The notes beneath the pieces were generated by a model that saw only the letters and a program-made list of their open reading frames with translations, had not been told where the DNA came from and made no database searches. Shown piece after piece: positions 26,127-34,328 of a stretch of DNA of 47,010 nucleotides. The stretch comes from Clostridia bacterium. GTDB taxonomy: Bacteria; Bacillota; Clostridia; Oscillospirales; Butyricicoccaceae. The DNA lies in NCBI GenBank assembly GCA_021205365.1, contig JAJPXP010000037.1, positions 44,051 through 91,060 of the forward strand. Direction: 5' to 3'. The position numbers and the translations under genes are program-made. Positions within the stretch are counted from its first letter, which is position 1. Every line of letters begins with the position of its first letter.

Positions 26127-27485
26127 CTATTTATACGTATCAATACATATGTTTAATCTAATTCCATCATAGGTCAATCCACAGTCCGCTGTCAGTTCAA
26201 ACCCAGTATCCTTTTCCCAGGAAATTTTCTCAATATCATTGGGAACATAATAAATCTTTTCATCAATCCGGTACAGCGTGAGAATTGCCTGTCCATTGGT
26301 ATTATAAATTTCACCGACATTATAATTTTGCAATAGTACATTCGTCAGAGCTGTTTTCCCAAGATAAGTTGTAATATACCATATATCTGTATTTTGTTCT
26401 CTCAAAAATGCAGCTTTATCCGTTTCCACAAAGACAGAGGAAAGAAAAGCATCATATTCTTTGCCGAAATATGTCTGAAAAAAGCACATTAAATCGTACA
26501 GAACACCGCCGTCCGTCCTCGGTGAACCGCTGACATTTTTATATCGTTTGTCCTGCGTGGTCGTCATCCTGTCAATGATATCAAGAAGCTTTCCTTGATA
26601 TTTCTTGTCAAACCGATTTCTATCCAGCCCGAACCAGCTTTGTTTCCCGTGTTCGGAAATTGGGTTTCCATGATATTCCTGTCGATCATCATTCCATTGC
26701 TGACTGTAATCCTTCCACTGCTCTTTCAGCTCGTCCTCTGTGAAATAGGGTTCTCCTTTTAAAATATAACAAAAAATTCGTCCCAATGAATAGATATCCC
26801 ACAAAATCATTTGGTCTGGAAGCGTCTTTTCAATTGGAGTATATCCATCTGAATAAATCGGAGTGTATCCTGAATCTGATCTTCTGGTCCCCAATAATCT
26901 TGTTTGTCCGGGATCATCCTGAATAGGAACATGTGAGGTATCAAAGTCCACAATGACACACCTCACGAATTTTCCGTCTTTTGACTCTATCATGATATTT
27001 CCCGGTTTGAGATCACGATGAACATACGGATTTTTCCGACGGTTCTCCGCATAGTGATGCACTGCTTCCGCCAGTTGAAGCATACAGCAGAATTTTTCTT
27101 TATCCGTCCGCTTCTGTCCGAAAAACTGCTCTAGGTTTGTCTCAGAGACATATTCTGCTTCCAGAACGATCCATCGGGTGTCGTTTTCATCGACAGCATA
27201 ATGTAAATCATATATATGCTCAATAAAAGGATGATTCATCCGGAATTTGGCCTCAATTTTAAGCATTTCAGCGGCATTTTGGAAAGTGGGACGTGTAAAC
27301 TTCAGAAATCGTTTCCCCAGAGATGCTCCAACAGTATCCTCTTTGTCTGCACCCCCGGTAAATACATGTTTTTCTGTGCGGCATTCTAACTCTTTCTTTG
27401 GCAGTTTATAATATCCAAGCACCGTGCTGTAGTCATCAGCAGTAATAGCAAGCCTTCCCACCGGTCCTGTATACGATTTCCCCAC
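26127..27485 (-). CDS. Serine/threonine protein kinase (soluble)
   Basis: 452 residues from a GTG at 27485, chosen because AGGAGG lies 7 nt upstream; a longer form would overlap the phosphatase gene. Kinase motifs: GKRFLKF with the VAIK-type lysine, EAEYVSETNLEQF hinge, YVHRDLKPGN catalytic loop, VIVDFDTSH (DFG as DFD), and WDIYSLGRIFCYIL in helix F. The catalytic Asp, Asn and metal Asp are all present, so it should be active. No membrane helix or PASTA repeat is seen, unlike PknB-type cell-wall kinases. A beta-rich C-terminal region of about 130 residues is unrecognised. It pairs with the adjacent PP2C phosphatase. Confidence 0.9.
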   Translation of the reverse strand: MGKSYTGPVGRLAITADDYSTVLGYYKLPKKELECRTEKHVFTGGADKEDTVGASLGKRFLKFTRPTFQNAAEMLKIEAKFRMNHPFIEHIYDLHYAVDENDTRWIVLEAEYVSETNLEQFFGQKRTDKEKFCCMLQLAEAVHHYAENRRKNPYVHRDLKPGNIMIESKDGKFVRCVIVDFDTSHVPIQDDPGQTRLLGTRRSDSGYTPIYSDGYTPIEKTLPDQMILWDIYSLGRIFCYILKGEPYFTEDELKEQWKDYSQQWNDDRQEYHGNPISEHGKQSWFGLDRNRFDKKYQGKLLDIIDRMTTTQDKRYKNVSGSPRTDGGVLYDLMCFFQTYFGKEYDAFLSSVFVETDKAAFLREQNTDIWYITTYLGKTALTNVLLQNYNVGEIYNTNGQAILTLYRIDEKIYYVPNDIEKISWEKDTGFELTADCGLTYDGIRLNICIDTYK

Positions 27486-27499
27486 AGTTCTATCCTCCT

Positions 27500-28327
27500 T
27501 TATTGAACACAAAGCAAAACAGCAGTCTGGTCATCCTTCTTATCCCGGCGTGCCTGCAGAAACAGCCGCTTTAGCGCAAATCTTTCTCTGCCATTGTCAA
27601 TATTTCTCTTTATCGTTGCCAGAATTTTCTGTTCGCCCATCCGTCCAAATGCTCCATCTGAACCGGCAAGAATCATATCTCCGCTGCAGAGCACCGGCAG
27701 ACGCCGAACATAAATAACATTTTTTTCTATTATATCATATTCTCCGAGACAATGCGACAAAATGTGACTGCTATCATAATACGCTTCAGAATATTTTTCA
27801 TACCTTCCTTCCTGTACTTCCAGCTCAGCCAGAGTCTGAAGTTGTGACACCAAAATCAGTTCGCCAGACTTTGCGTCGTAGAAGTATGCGGGAGAATCGC
27901 CGACATTCAAAAGCACAGCATAATGATCTATTACCAGAATTGCAGTCAGTGTTGTTCCACTTTCCGCCAGCGGGCTGGTTTTTTCATAAACTGCCTGGTT
28001 TGCCTCCTTTGCAGCCTGCGGCATGACTTCCGTTTCCAGCCAGACAGCTGTTGTCTCAAATCCTTCTTCAGAAAAATCGAGTCCATCGCGCATAACAGCC
28101 TGAAGCAGTTGTCTGTGTATACTTTCCGAAAAAGCCTGCACAGCAAAAAGCGATGCTTGATCACCCTCTGCCATGCCCACACCGCCCATGCCATCGCAGA
28201 TCACAATTAGTCGAAGCTTTTTCCCCTCACAGAAGCTGTATTCCTCATAAAGAAAGTGATCCTCATTGACTTTATGGCTGGTTTCAGTTGATTTTACAGA
28301 AAGCATAGATACTTGAAAATTTGTCAT
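27500..28327 (-). CDS. PP2C-family serine/threonine phosphatase
   Basis: 275 residues, first gene of the minus-strand operon, with AAAGGAA about 8 nt before the ATG. Motifs of the PPM fold: KVNEDHF, VICDGMGGVG (metal Asp), GTTLTAILV, LNVGDSPAYFY, LAGSDGAFG and KKDDQTAVL. All metal-binding acids look intact. It would reverse phosphorylation by the kinase that follows (14-bp gap). It lacks the membrane anchor of PstP-type enzymes, so it acts in the cytoplasm. Confidence 0.92.
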   Translation of the reverse strand: MTNFQVSMLSVKSTETSHKVNEDHFLYEEYSFCEGKKLRLIVICDGMGGVGMAEGDQASLFAVQAFSESIHRQLLQAVMRDGLDFSEEGFETTAVWLETEVMPQAAKEANQAVYEKTSPLAESGTTLTAILVIDHYAVLLNVGDSPAYFYDAKSGELILVSQLQTLAELEVQEGRYEKYSEAYYDSSHILSHCLGEYDIIEKNVIYVRRLPVLCSGDMILAGSDGAFGRMGEQKILATIKRNIDNGRERFALKRLFLQARRDKKDDQTAVLLCVQ

Positions 28328-28341
28328 TCTTCGTTCCTTTC

Positions 28342-28370
28342 TTGTAACTAATAATAAAACATGGTATAAT
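28342..28370 (+). promoter_or_regulatory. Promoter of the divergent kinase-like gene
   Basis: TTGTAA (28342-28347) and an extended -10 TGGTATAAT (TATAAT at 28365-28370), spacer 17 bp. The first in-frame ATG (28401) has no ribosome binding site; AAGGGG precedes the ATG at 28437. Confidence 0.8.
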
Positions 28371-28379
28371 AAAGTTTAC

Positions 28380-28391
28380 TGAATTTCGACA
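28380..28391 (+). promoter_or_regulatory. Operator-like box TGAATTTCGACA
   Basis: Lies 9 nt after the -10 of the kinase-like gene, across its expected start of transcription, in the divergent region shared with the PP2C operon. A copy differing at one position lies at 43812-43823 in the same place relative to another promoter. Confidence 0.4.
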
Positions 28392-28436
28392 TTTATCTCC
28401 ATGCAGGATGATACATGTACAAAGGGGATTATAAAT

Positions 28437-29300
28437 ATGAAATTAGCGAAGCTGAATACAGAACGCTATGCAAGATTTAACTTCGGTGAGGATAACGCAT
28501 ACCGTGTTTGTAACTTTGCCTATGATTCGACAAATAATTTACTATATAAATTTTATCCCCACAACGACAATGACCATTACCAAAGAGAGTTTGAATTTGA
28601 ATTTGATGTTATGCGGGAAATCAACAATGAATGGCCAAATTCCCCTCTTTTCCCCCAATACCACAGTTGGGGTATATTTGAAGATTGCGGTTATCCATTT
28701 ATCGCAATGGAATTTATCGAAGGAGATACACTGGAATATCATTTGAGACAAGCTTCTGTTCCGGGTATTCCCGCCTTCCTGTTCTCTCCAGAGCAGGTAT
28801 GTCATATTGTTGATCAAATCCATGCTGCCCAGACCATTCTGTGCCAGCACAGTCTGATGTATTTTGATCTGTCTCCATCCAATGTCATCCTGCGAAATGA
28901 GAATTTTGATATCTGTTTGATTGATTTTACATTCTGCTGCCGCATCAATCACATGAATCCATACCAATGCAATAATTTTAAAAAGATTGACGCACGCCTT
29001 CCGGATGTTACCCCCGACTTCCCTATGCAGCTTGTACTGAGGCAGTCCTTATATTTGTTCTTCTCCCGCCTGTTCTACTGCGGTTCAGGTCAATATGCGG
29101 TTTCCTTTGATCCGGGCCAATTCAATTCTTTTCGCCTGAGAAACAATATGGGGAGCTTTCCCGACACGCCATACAATGAGGTCTTCGACTCATGCCGGAC
29201 TCTATTTCAGGATGAGCCATATTGGTACAACAATTATGAAGCGCTTCTCGCGCCTTTGAATGTATTGCATCAGCAAATCATGCATATTTGTGAGAATTAA
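28437..29300 (+). CDS. Divergent protein-kinase-like protein
   Basis: 287 residues from the ATG at 28437 (AAGGGG 9 nt upstream), the only plus-strand gene in the signalling island. The protein-kinase fold is visible: NLLYKFY with the lysine strand, MEFIEGDTLEYHL hinge, LMYFDLSPSNVIL catalytic loop and ICLIDFTFC metal loop. HRD has become YFD and DFG has become DFT, but catalytic Asp, Asn and metal Asp remain, so it may be weakly active. It lacks a glycine-rich loop I can recognise. It is driven by its own extended -10 promoter, divergent from the PP2C/kinase/vWA operon, and ends in a strong terminator. It is probably a regulator or substrate-specific kinase of the same system. Confidence 0.8.
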   Translation: MKLAKLNTERYARFNFGEDNAYRVCNFAYDSTNNLLYKFYPHNDNDHYQREFEFEFDVMREINNEWPNSPLFPQYHSWGIFEDCGYPFIAMEFIEGDTLEYHLRQASVPGIPAFLFSPEQVCHIVDQIHAAQTILCQHSLMYFDLSPSNVILRNENFDICLIDFTFCCRINHMNPYQCNNFKKIDARLPDVTPDFPMQLVLRQSLYLFFSRLFYCGSGQYAVSFDPGQFNSFRLRNNMGSFPDTPYNEVFDSCRTLFQDEPYWYNNYEALLAPLNVLHQQIMHICEN

Positions 29301-29341
29301 CTTTATTCATGCTGTCATCTATCGGCATAAATGGTAAATCA

Positions 29342-29370
29342 GCCTCCCGGCTTTACGCCGGGAGGCTTTT
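29342..29370 (+). terminator. Rho-independent terminator of the kinase-like gene
   Basis: A 10-bp GC-rich perfect stem, GCCTCCCGGC (29342-29351) with GCCGGGAGGC (29357-29366), followed by TTTT and, further on, another T-run. On the minus strand the same stem lies just after the PBP stop but without a T-run. Confidence 0.88.
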
Positions 29371-29375
29371 GACTT

Positions 29376-31385
29376 TTACTGTTCACGCTCCGCCGCATAT
29401 TCTTCAAACAGATACTGATAAATATCTGCTACACTATTCAAAAGTACGCGTGCACTTTTATCATAAGTGCCGCATTGATTTACAACGACAACGTACTGCG
29501 GATCATCATATGGGGCATAGCTTGCCAGCCACAGATTATTCGTATCGGTCTTCAAGTTGCCTGTCTCTGCTGTTCCTGTCTTGCCGGCTACAGCATATTG
29601 ATCCAGAATCTGCTTACTGTTTGCCGTCAGATAGTCTGTCGTACCAATATATCCCTGCATGGTCAGATGCAGCGCATCGCTCAGCTTGTCGGCTGTTTCC
29701 TCACTGGTGACCTCACTTAAGATTTCCGTTTTGCCGGTGCTGACCGTCTTACCATCCTGGCTCGTGATTTCCTTGATCATATATGGCTTGACCATCATGC
29801 CGCCATTTGCAATGGACTGATAGATCATAGCTGCATTGAGCGTACTCAGCCGGGTATCACCCTGACCGAAAGATGTCACCGCAATTTCGGAATCTGTGGA
29901 ATCACTGTTCAGCTTCCACACGCTCTGTCTGGTATCTGCGCCTTCCGCATTCAGTGTACAGAAATCGAGCTTGACTTCACTGCCAATCATGAACTTTTTA
30001 GCCGTTTCGCTCATCTGCTCTTCGCCAATTCTTACACCGGCCTGACTAAAAAAGACATTGGAAGATTTTTCCAGTGCGCCAACATACCCGATCGTTGTTC
30101 CATCCGCTGTATACTGATTGGATATCTCTCTGCCATCAATCATAACGGTTTGTGTATCTGTAACCTGGAAATCTTCAAACCCGCTGTCGAGAAGTGCTGT
30201 TGCAGTCACAAGCTTGAAGATAGAACCCGGCGTTGCATTGCCACGCTGTGCAATGGGATAGTTCAGCTCTTTTACAGTATTTACCTGTTCTTTCGACACA
30301 AAATTTTGAAAAATACGCGGAAAATATTCTTTTCCTTCATCGTATCCGATGTCACTGACATCTGTCTTGTATCCGGTCTCGCTGACATCGAAGGTCGGGT
30401 ACGATACCATGGAGAGTATTTCACCTGTTTTGGCATCTAGCACAACAACCGAGCCTGTTCCGTCTTCCGGATCAACACGTTTCTGCAGCGCCTGTGCAGC
30501 TGCACTCTGCAGGCCATGGTCAATTGTCAGGGTAATGTTATTGCCCTTTTCCTGCGCTGACTCTCCCTGAGGATAGAGCTGGTCACGCAGAAATTCCATC
30601 AAACGGTATCCATTGGAAGTCGTTGTGATACTCTTTTCGTCCTCTTCATTTAGCGCAAAACCACCCTCTTCGTCCCGCTTAAAGTCAACAGAGGTTCTTC
30701 CCATATAACCGATTAACTGCGAATAGATCGTATTGTCAATATATTGCGAGGAACGGACATACCTTTTCTGATTGGTTGCTCTGCCGGTATACTGGCTGAA
30801 TACAAACCGTCCGCTGTATGTTTCACTATACTCTGCACAAAGCTCAAAATATGTTTCAAGATCCTTTTTGTACTTTTCTTTTTCTGTGTCAGACATATAA
30901 TCTTCTGCCGACGGCATATCTTCCAAATACGCCTTGTAAGCCGCATTGTATTTCTCCAGTTGTTTGTCAGTCAGCACAGAAGACCAGTCAACATCCTCCA
31001 CATTTTTGTATTCATCCTGCATCTTTGAGGAAGCAAACGTTTCTATATGCGGTTCATCTGCTTTATATGTATCCAAAGCCTGTTCGTACAGCTTCTTCCC
31101 CTCTTTAGACTCAAGATAGTTCACAGCTTCGGGGAAATCCTGCTCATTCTCAGAATGTATATCCAGCCGGGAGGATACAAGCACTTCGCCGTTTCTGTCG
31201 GTAATATCTCCTGGCACCGTCGTGTAAGCATTTACCTTTTCTGTATTATAGGAACGATAAACATCCGAATCTCCGCCAACAGCATGGATTATAAGTCCGG
31301 CTGCCAACGCTACTGCCGCTGCTGCAAAAACGCCAAACAAAATCCACTGCCATGCTGTGGTTTTCTTTGGTCTAACATTTCTCAT
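29376..31385 (-). CDS. Class B penicillin-binding protein (PbpA/FtsI-like transpeptidase)
   Basis: 669 residues from the ATG at 31385, chosen for GGTGAGGG upstream; a GTG 12 bp earlier overlaps the SEDS gene stop. One N-terminal membrane helix (about 14-36), a dimerisation region with VPGDITDRNGEVL, then an unusually long charged insert (about 80-200). The transpeptidase has PGSIFKL (active Ser near 388), SSNVFF (SxN near 439) and AGKTGTAE (KTG near 602). It should cross-link peptidoglycan. It is directly downstream of an FtsW/RodA-type polymerase, the usual SEDS-bPBP pair, and no PASTA domains are present. Confidence 0.93.
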   Translation of the reverse strand: MRNVRPKKTTAWQWILFGVFAAAAVALAAGLIIHAVGGDSDVYRSYNTEKVNAYTTVPGDITDRNGEVLVSSRLDIHSENEQDFPEAVNYLESKEGKKLYEQALDTYKADEPHIETFASSKMQDEYKNVEDVDWSSVLTDKQLEKYNAAYKAYLEDMPSAEDYMSDTEKEKYKKDLETYFELCAEYSETYSGRFVFSQYTGRATNQKRYVRSSQYIDNTIYSQLIGYMGRTSVDFKRDEEGGFALNEEDEKSITTTSNGYRLMEFLRDQLYPQGESAQEKGNNITLTIDHGLQSAAAQALQKRVDPEDGTGSVVVLDAKTGEILSMVSYPTFDVSETGYKTDVSDIGYDEGKEYFPRIFQNFVSKEQVNTVKELNYPIAQRGNATPGSIFKLVTATALLDSGFEDFQVTDTQTVMIDGREISNQYTADGTTIGYVGALEKSSNVFFSQAGVRIGEEQMSETAKKFMIGSEVKLDFCTLNAEGADTRQSVWKLNSDSTDSEIAVTSFGQGDTRLSTLNAAMIYQSIANGGMMVKPYMIKEITSQDGKTVSTGKTEILSEVTSEETADKLSDALHLTMQGYIGTTDYLTANSKQILDQYAVAGKTGTAETGNLKTDTNNLWLASYAPYDDPQYVVVVNQCGTYDKSARVLLNSVADIYQYLFEEYAAEREQ

Positions 31386-31393
31386 ATAAACCC

Positions 31394-32713
31394 TCACCTT
31401 TCTCTATGCAACGAATAACGCTGTTCATCCAATTCACTTCGGCCCTGGCTTCCTGTTGAAATGACAAAGAGAAAGCCGAACAATACCATACTGATTCCCA
31501 TTGACGAGAATCCAGTAGATAAAAAGGGCATTGGGATACCAATTACTGGCAGCACAGAACAATTCATACCGATATGAATAAAGGCCTGCACAGTAAACAT
31601 AACCGTGAATCCCATAGCCAAACCTGAATAATAGGAATCTTCCGTCGCACGTGCAACGCGCATACCGTAAACAAATGCAAGGAATACCAGTATGATGGTC
31701 AAAATCCCCATCAGCACACCAGTGTGCTGAACAAGTTTACTGAATGCCAGATCCGTATTCTCATAGGTGTAAGAAACGGCATATTTGGCATATTTTGGTC
31801 CAAACCAGCCTCCTGTTGCGATGGCACGGCGTATATCAAGAAGCTCTCCGTCCGGCACACCGTTGGAAGCATCTAAAAAACCAAAGATCCGCGTATACAT
31901 ACGCGTAAAAATGAATGTTTCATCCGCCAAATTATGAAACAAAATGCAGAGCAGCATAAACACAGCACACATCAAAACTGCCATGCAGATAGAAATCAAA
32001 ACTTTCCTTCGATTGTTTGAGTAGGCAACCATCATGCAGCCTGCCGTAATGACCATCACAAGAAGTGTACCCATCTCTCCGGCGATAGCAAACAGCAAAA
32101 ATATGTAAACTGTATAGCCCAGCATGATTGTCTGACGGTCAAAACCAAACCATAATTTGTCATTAGGCTTTTTTTCCGCTTTACAGATAAGTGCAGCAAC
32201 CACAAAAACATAGATCAATTTGACAATTTCAAGCGGCTGAATGTTTGCAACTGTATGGTCTATCGGTGCAACGACAATTGTAGTTACGATCAAAACGGTC
32301 TGAACAAGAACGATAACCGGAAGAATTTTATCCCAGCTCAAAACAAAAGAAAATTTCTCAAAGACAATCGTAACTACCATAGCCGCAAATAGTATAACTG
32401 CATATTTTCCGATCTGTCTCCACATGCTTGCTACGGCGTTATCATACTGTGAACAAGTCGCAGCATAAAAGACAAAATTCTCACACACAAGAACGGATGC
32501 GACAACAAACAGACCTGGTACAGAACCGTTTCGTATGCAATAAATCCAGTAACAAATGACCAGCGAAGTCGCCATAACCGCAATCGCTGCCCAAAAATAG
32601 CAAGCTACATATCCTTTCAGAACTGTATAAAAGAGAAATAACAGTTCCACCAGAACCAGCAAAAGCAAGGTTCGTGCTTCATTTGGTTCGATCAGCAATG
32701 CTTTTCTTCTCAC
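31394..32713 (-). CDS. SEDS-family peptidoglycan polymerase (FtsW/RodA/SpoVE-like)
   Basis: 439 residues from a GTG at 32713 (AAAAGGGG 8 nt upstream); longer forms would overlap the FHA gene. About ten membrane helices. The SEDS pattern is visible in TGGWFGPKYAKY and ENTDLAFSKLVQHTG (the catalytic Asp of the large loop), and the terminal MPFLSTGFSSMG motif. The third glycine-rich block is GFSS rather than YGGSS. It polymerises lipid II glycan strands together with the following PBP. Position behind two membrane FHA proteins suggests control by phosphorylation. Confidence 0.9.
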   Translation of the reverse strand: MRRKALLIEPNEARTLLLLVLVELLFLFYTVLKGYVACYFWAAIAVMATSLVICYWIYCIRNGSVPGLFVVASVLVCENFVFYAATCSQYDNAVASMWRQIGKYAVILFAAMVVTIVFEKFSFVLSWDKILPVIVLVQTVLIVTTIVVAPIDHTVANIQPLEIVKLIYVFVVAALICKAEKKPNDKLWFGFDRQTIMLGYTVYIFLLFAIAGEMGTLLVMVITAGCMMVAYSNNRRKVLISICMAVLMCAVFMLLCILFHNLADETFIFTRMYTRIFGFLDASNGVPDGELLDIRRAIATGGWFGPKYAKYAVSYTYENTDLAFSKLVQHTGVLMGILTIILVFLAFVYGMRVARATEDSYYSGLAMGFTVMFTVQAFIHIGMNCSVLPVIGIPMPFLSTGFSSMGISMVLFGFLFVISTGSQGRSELDEQRYSLHRER

Positions 32714-32732
32714 AGTATTAACCCCTTTTCTT

Positions 32733-33293
32733 TTATCCGGTGCTCTCTTCTTCCAGTGCTTCAAAGCAAATATAAGTTTCACCCAGAAGGAAAAAATACG
32801 ATTTTTCTTCCAGCATTTCAACCCTGTCTTTTGTTTTCATAGGATGATTTTCTTCGCCTTCCCCCAGATAAACGGTCTGTGCATTTTTCGTCAGATTCAC
32901 AAAGAGCCATTTATCATGGGAATCATCGAATACCAGCCTGGCATGCACACGCGATACCGATTTATCATGCAGAACAATATCATTCTTGTGTGCGTCTCTC
33001 CCAATGTGAAGCTGAACCGTCTGCAGGATACCCCGGTTGACCGGCTGGACAACACCCCACTTTACCCACTTCGGTGATCCTGCCTTCTGGGTAGAGATTT
33101 TCCAATCCCAGCAGTGCTCCCAGCCATCCGCGCTCTCAGCCTCTGTGTCATCCATCTCATCTTCAAATACTGCAGCATCCATCTCACGCTTATCCACTTT
33201 CTTTATGTGAACGAAATCTCCACAGCGTAAAAATACAATATATCCAATGAGACCTGCAATAATCAGAATGCCAATCACAAGAATAATTACCAT
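32733..33293 (-). CDS. Membrane-anchored FHA domain protein
   Basis: 186 residues from the ATG at 33293 (GGAG 10 nt upstream; an ATG 24 bp earlier is possible but has a poorly spaced site). One membrane helix at the N-terminus (about 3-24), an acidic linker, then an FHA domain: LHIGRDAHKNDIVLHDKSVSRVHARL contains the GR, S and H residues that bind phosphothreonine. It probably links the kinase pair to the SEDS-PBP pair encoded 20 bp downstream. It is a paralogue-like partner of the FHA protein encoded just upstream, separated from it by a terminator and its own promoter. Confidence 0.88.
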   Translation of the reverse strand: MVIILVIGILIIAGLIGYIVFLRCGDFVHIKKVDKREMDAAVFEDEMDDTEAESADGWEHCWDWKISTQKAGSPKWVKWGVVQPVNRGILQTVQLHIGRDAHKNDIVLHDKSVSRVHARLVFDDSHDKWLFVNLTKNAQTVYLGEGEENHPMKTKDRVEMLEEKSYFFLLGETYICFEALEEESTG

Positions 33294-33331
33294 GCCCGTA
33301 TATCTCCTCTCTATCATTCTTCCTATATACC

Positions 33332-33361
33332 TTTATATCACAAATCAGATATACATGACAA
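33332..33361 (-). promoter_or_regulatory. Promoter of the FHA/SEDS/PBP operon
   Basis: On the minus strand TTGTCA (33356-33361) and an extended -10 TGATATAAA (TATAAA at 33332-33337) with an 18-bp spacer, about 40 nt before the FHA ATG at 33293. Confidence 0.65.
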
Positions 33362-33406
33362 TATACAGACTCCTTTCTTATACAGAGCTTATATTGTGCA
33401 TCATAC

Positions 33407-33439
33407 AAAAGCGCCGGTCAAATGCATGACCGGCGCTTT
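33407..33439 (-). terminator. Rho-independent terminator after the first FHA gene
   Basis: AAAGCGCCGGTCA (33408-33420) pairs perfectly with its complement at 33427-33439 and is followed by TTTT on the minus strand. It separates the upstream FHA gene from the FHA/SEDS/PBP operon. Confidence 0.9.
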
Positions 33440-33462
33440 CAAACAAAGATATATCTTGGAAA

Positions 33463-34203
33463 TTACAGATCATCAGGCGAACTATGACCACAATGACCAG
33501 AACTAGCAGACTCATCAAATTCCGGCTCATATCCCTCTTGCTGTTCCACACCCGAAACACAGTCCTCATCCTCGTTTGGCGTACCACGCATTGGCAATGG
33601 CATCTGCCAAATCACAGCCAGATATACTTCTCCCATAAGGAAATAATACTCAGCATCCTCGCCTGGAATCATCTTAATGATTTCCTTTGGCTTCATTTCA
33701 CGCGCGTCACCATCGCCCTGATAACCTATGTATATTGTACCAGTGGATTCAGAAAGGTTCTGCAAATACCAGTCTCCCTTTTTGTTCCGGCCAATCTTAA
33801 TATGTTTGGCTGAAACTGAGCTGCTTGAAATACAAATATCACAATCCTCATCTCTGCCGATCGTCCAGCCGTCCGCAGTTTCGATGATTCCCTGCTCGAT
33901 CCAACTTGCATTCTTGTCCTTTGTCAAATCCTGCGTATAAATATGCCAGCCTGTAGACATAAATATGGTAACATCAGATTTAGATTGGGCATTCCCTGCG
34001 GAAGACCTTTGCTTCCTTAATACGGATATTTTGCCTTTCAATCCAGCTACCTTATCTAATACTCCAGCTCCTTGCGGCTGCGCAGCACCAGACTTTTCAT
34101 TATTTTTCTCCCTGCCTTCCCGCAAGCTCAGAAGCAAGAGAACAATGACAACAATAATAACAATGATGCACAACACGCCGGCAATCATAGTTGCTTTATC
34201 CAT
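33463..34203 (-). CDS. Membrane-anchored FHA domain protein with acidic tail
   Basis: 246 residues with AAAGGAGGGA before the ATG. A membrane helix at about 5-27 (MIAGVLCIIVIIVVIVLLLL), a basic linker, then an FHA domain near 112-190: WTIGRDEDCDICISSSSVSAKH keeps the GR, S and H phosphothreonine ligands. A C-terminal tail rich in Glu, Asp and Ser ends in HCGHSSPDDL. Own promoter and terminator make it a single-gene unit. It likely reads the phosphorylation state of partners of the kinase/phosphatase operon at the membrane. Confidence 0.88.
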   Translation of the reverse strand: MDKATMIAGVLCIIVIIVVIVLLLLSLREGREKNNEKSGAAQPQGAGVLDKVAGLKGKISVLRKQRSSAGNAQSKSDVTIFMSTGWHIYTQDLTKDKNASWIEQGIIETADGWTIGRDEDCDICISSSSVSAKHIKIGRNKKGDWYLQNLSESTGTIYIGYQGDGDAREMKPKEIIKMIPGEDAEYYFLMGEVYLAVIWQMPLPMRGTPNEDEDCVSGVEQQEGYEPEFDESASSGHCGHSSPDDL

Positions 34204-34230
34204 AGTATAAATCCCTCCTTTTATGTATTT

Positions 34231-34259
34231 ATAATAGCATAAGCAACCATTGTTTTCAA
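34231..34259 (-). promoter_or_regulatory. Promoter of the first FHA gene
   Basis: TTGAAA (34254-34259) and extended -10 TGCTATTAT (TATTAT at 34231-34236), spacer 17 bp, on the minus strand; the ribosome binding site follows about 15 nt later. Confidence 0.8.
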
Positions 34260-34328
34260 TAATTCGAGGCCATATACGGTATCATTGTCACTGACTCTAT
34301 ATTGTGCAGACCGAAGCAATTTCTCGCC

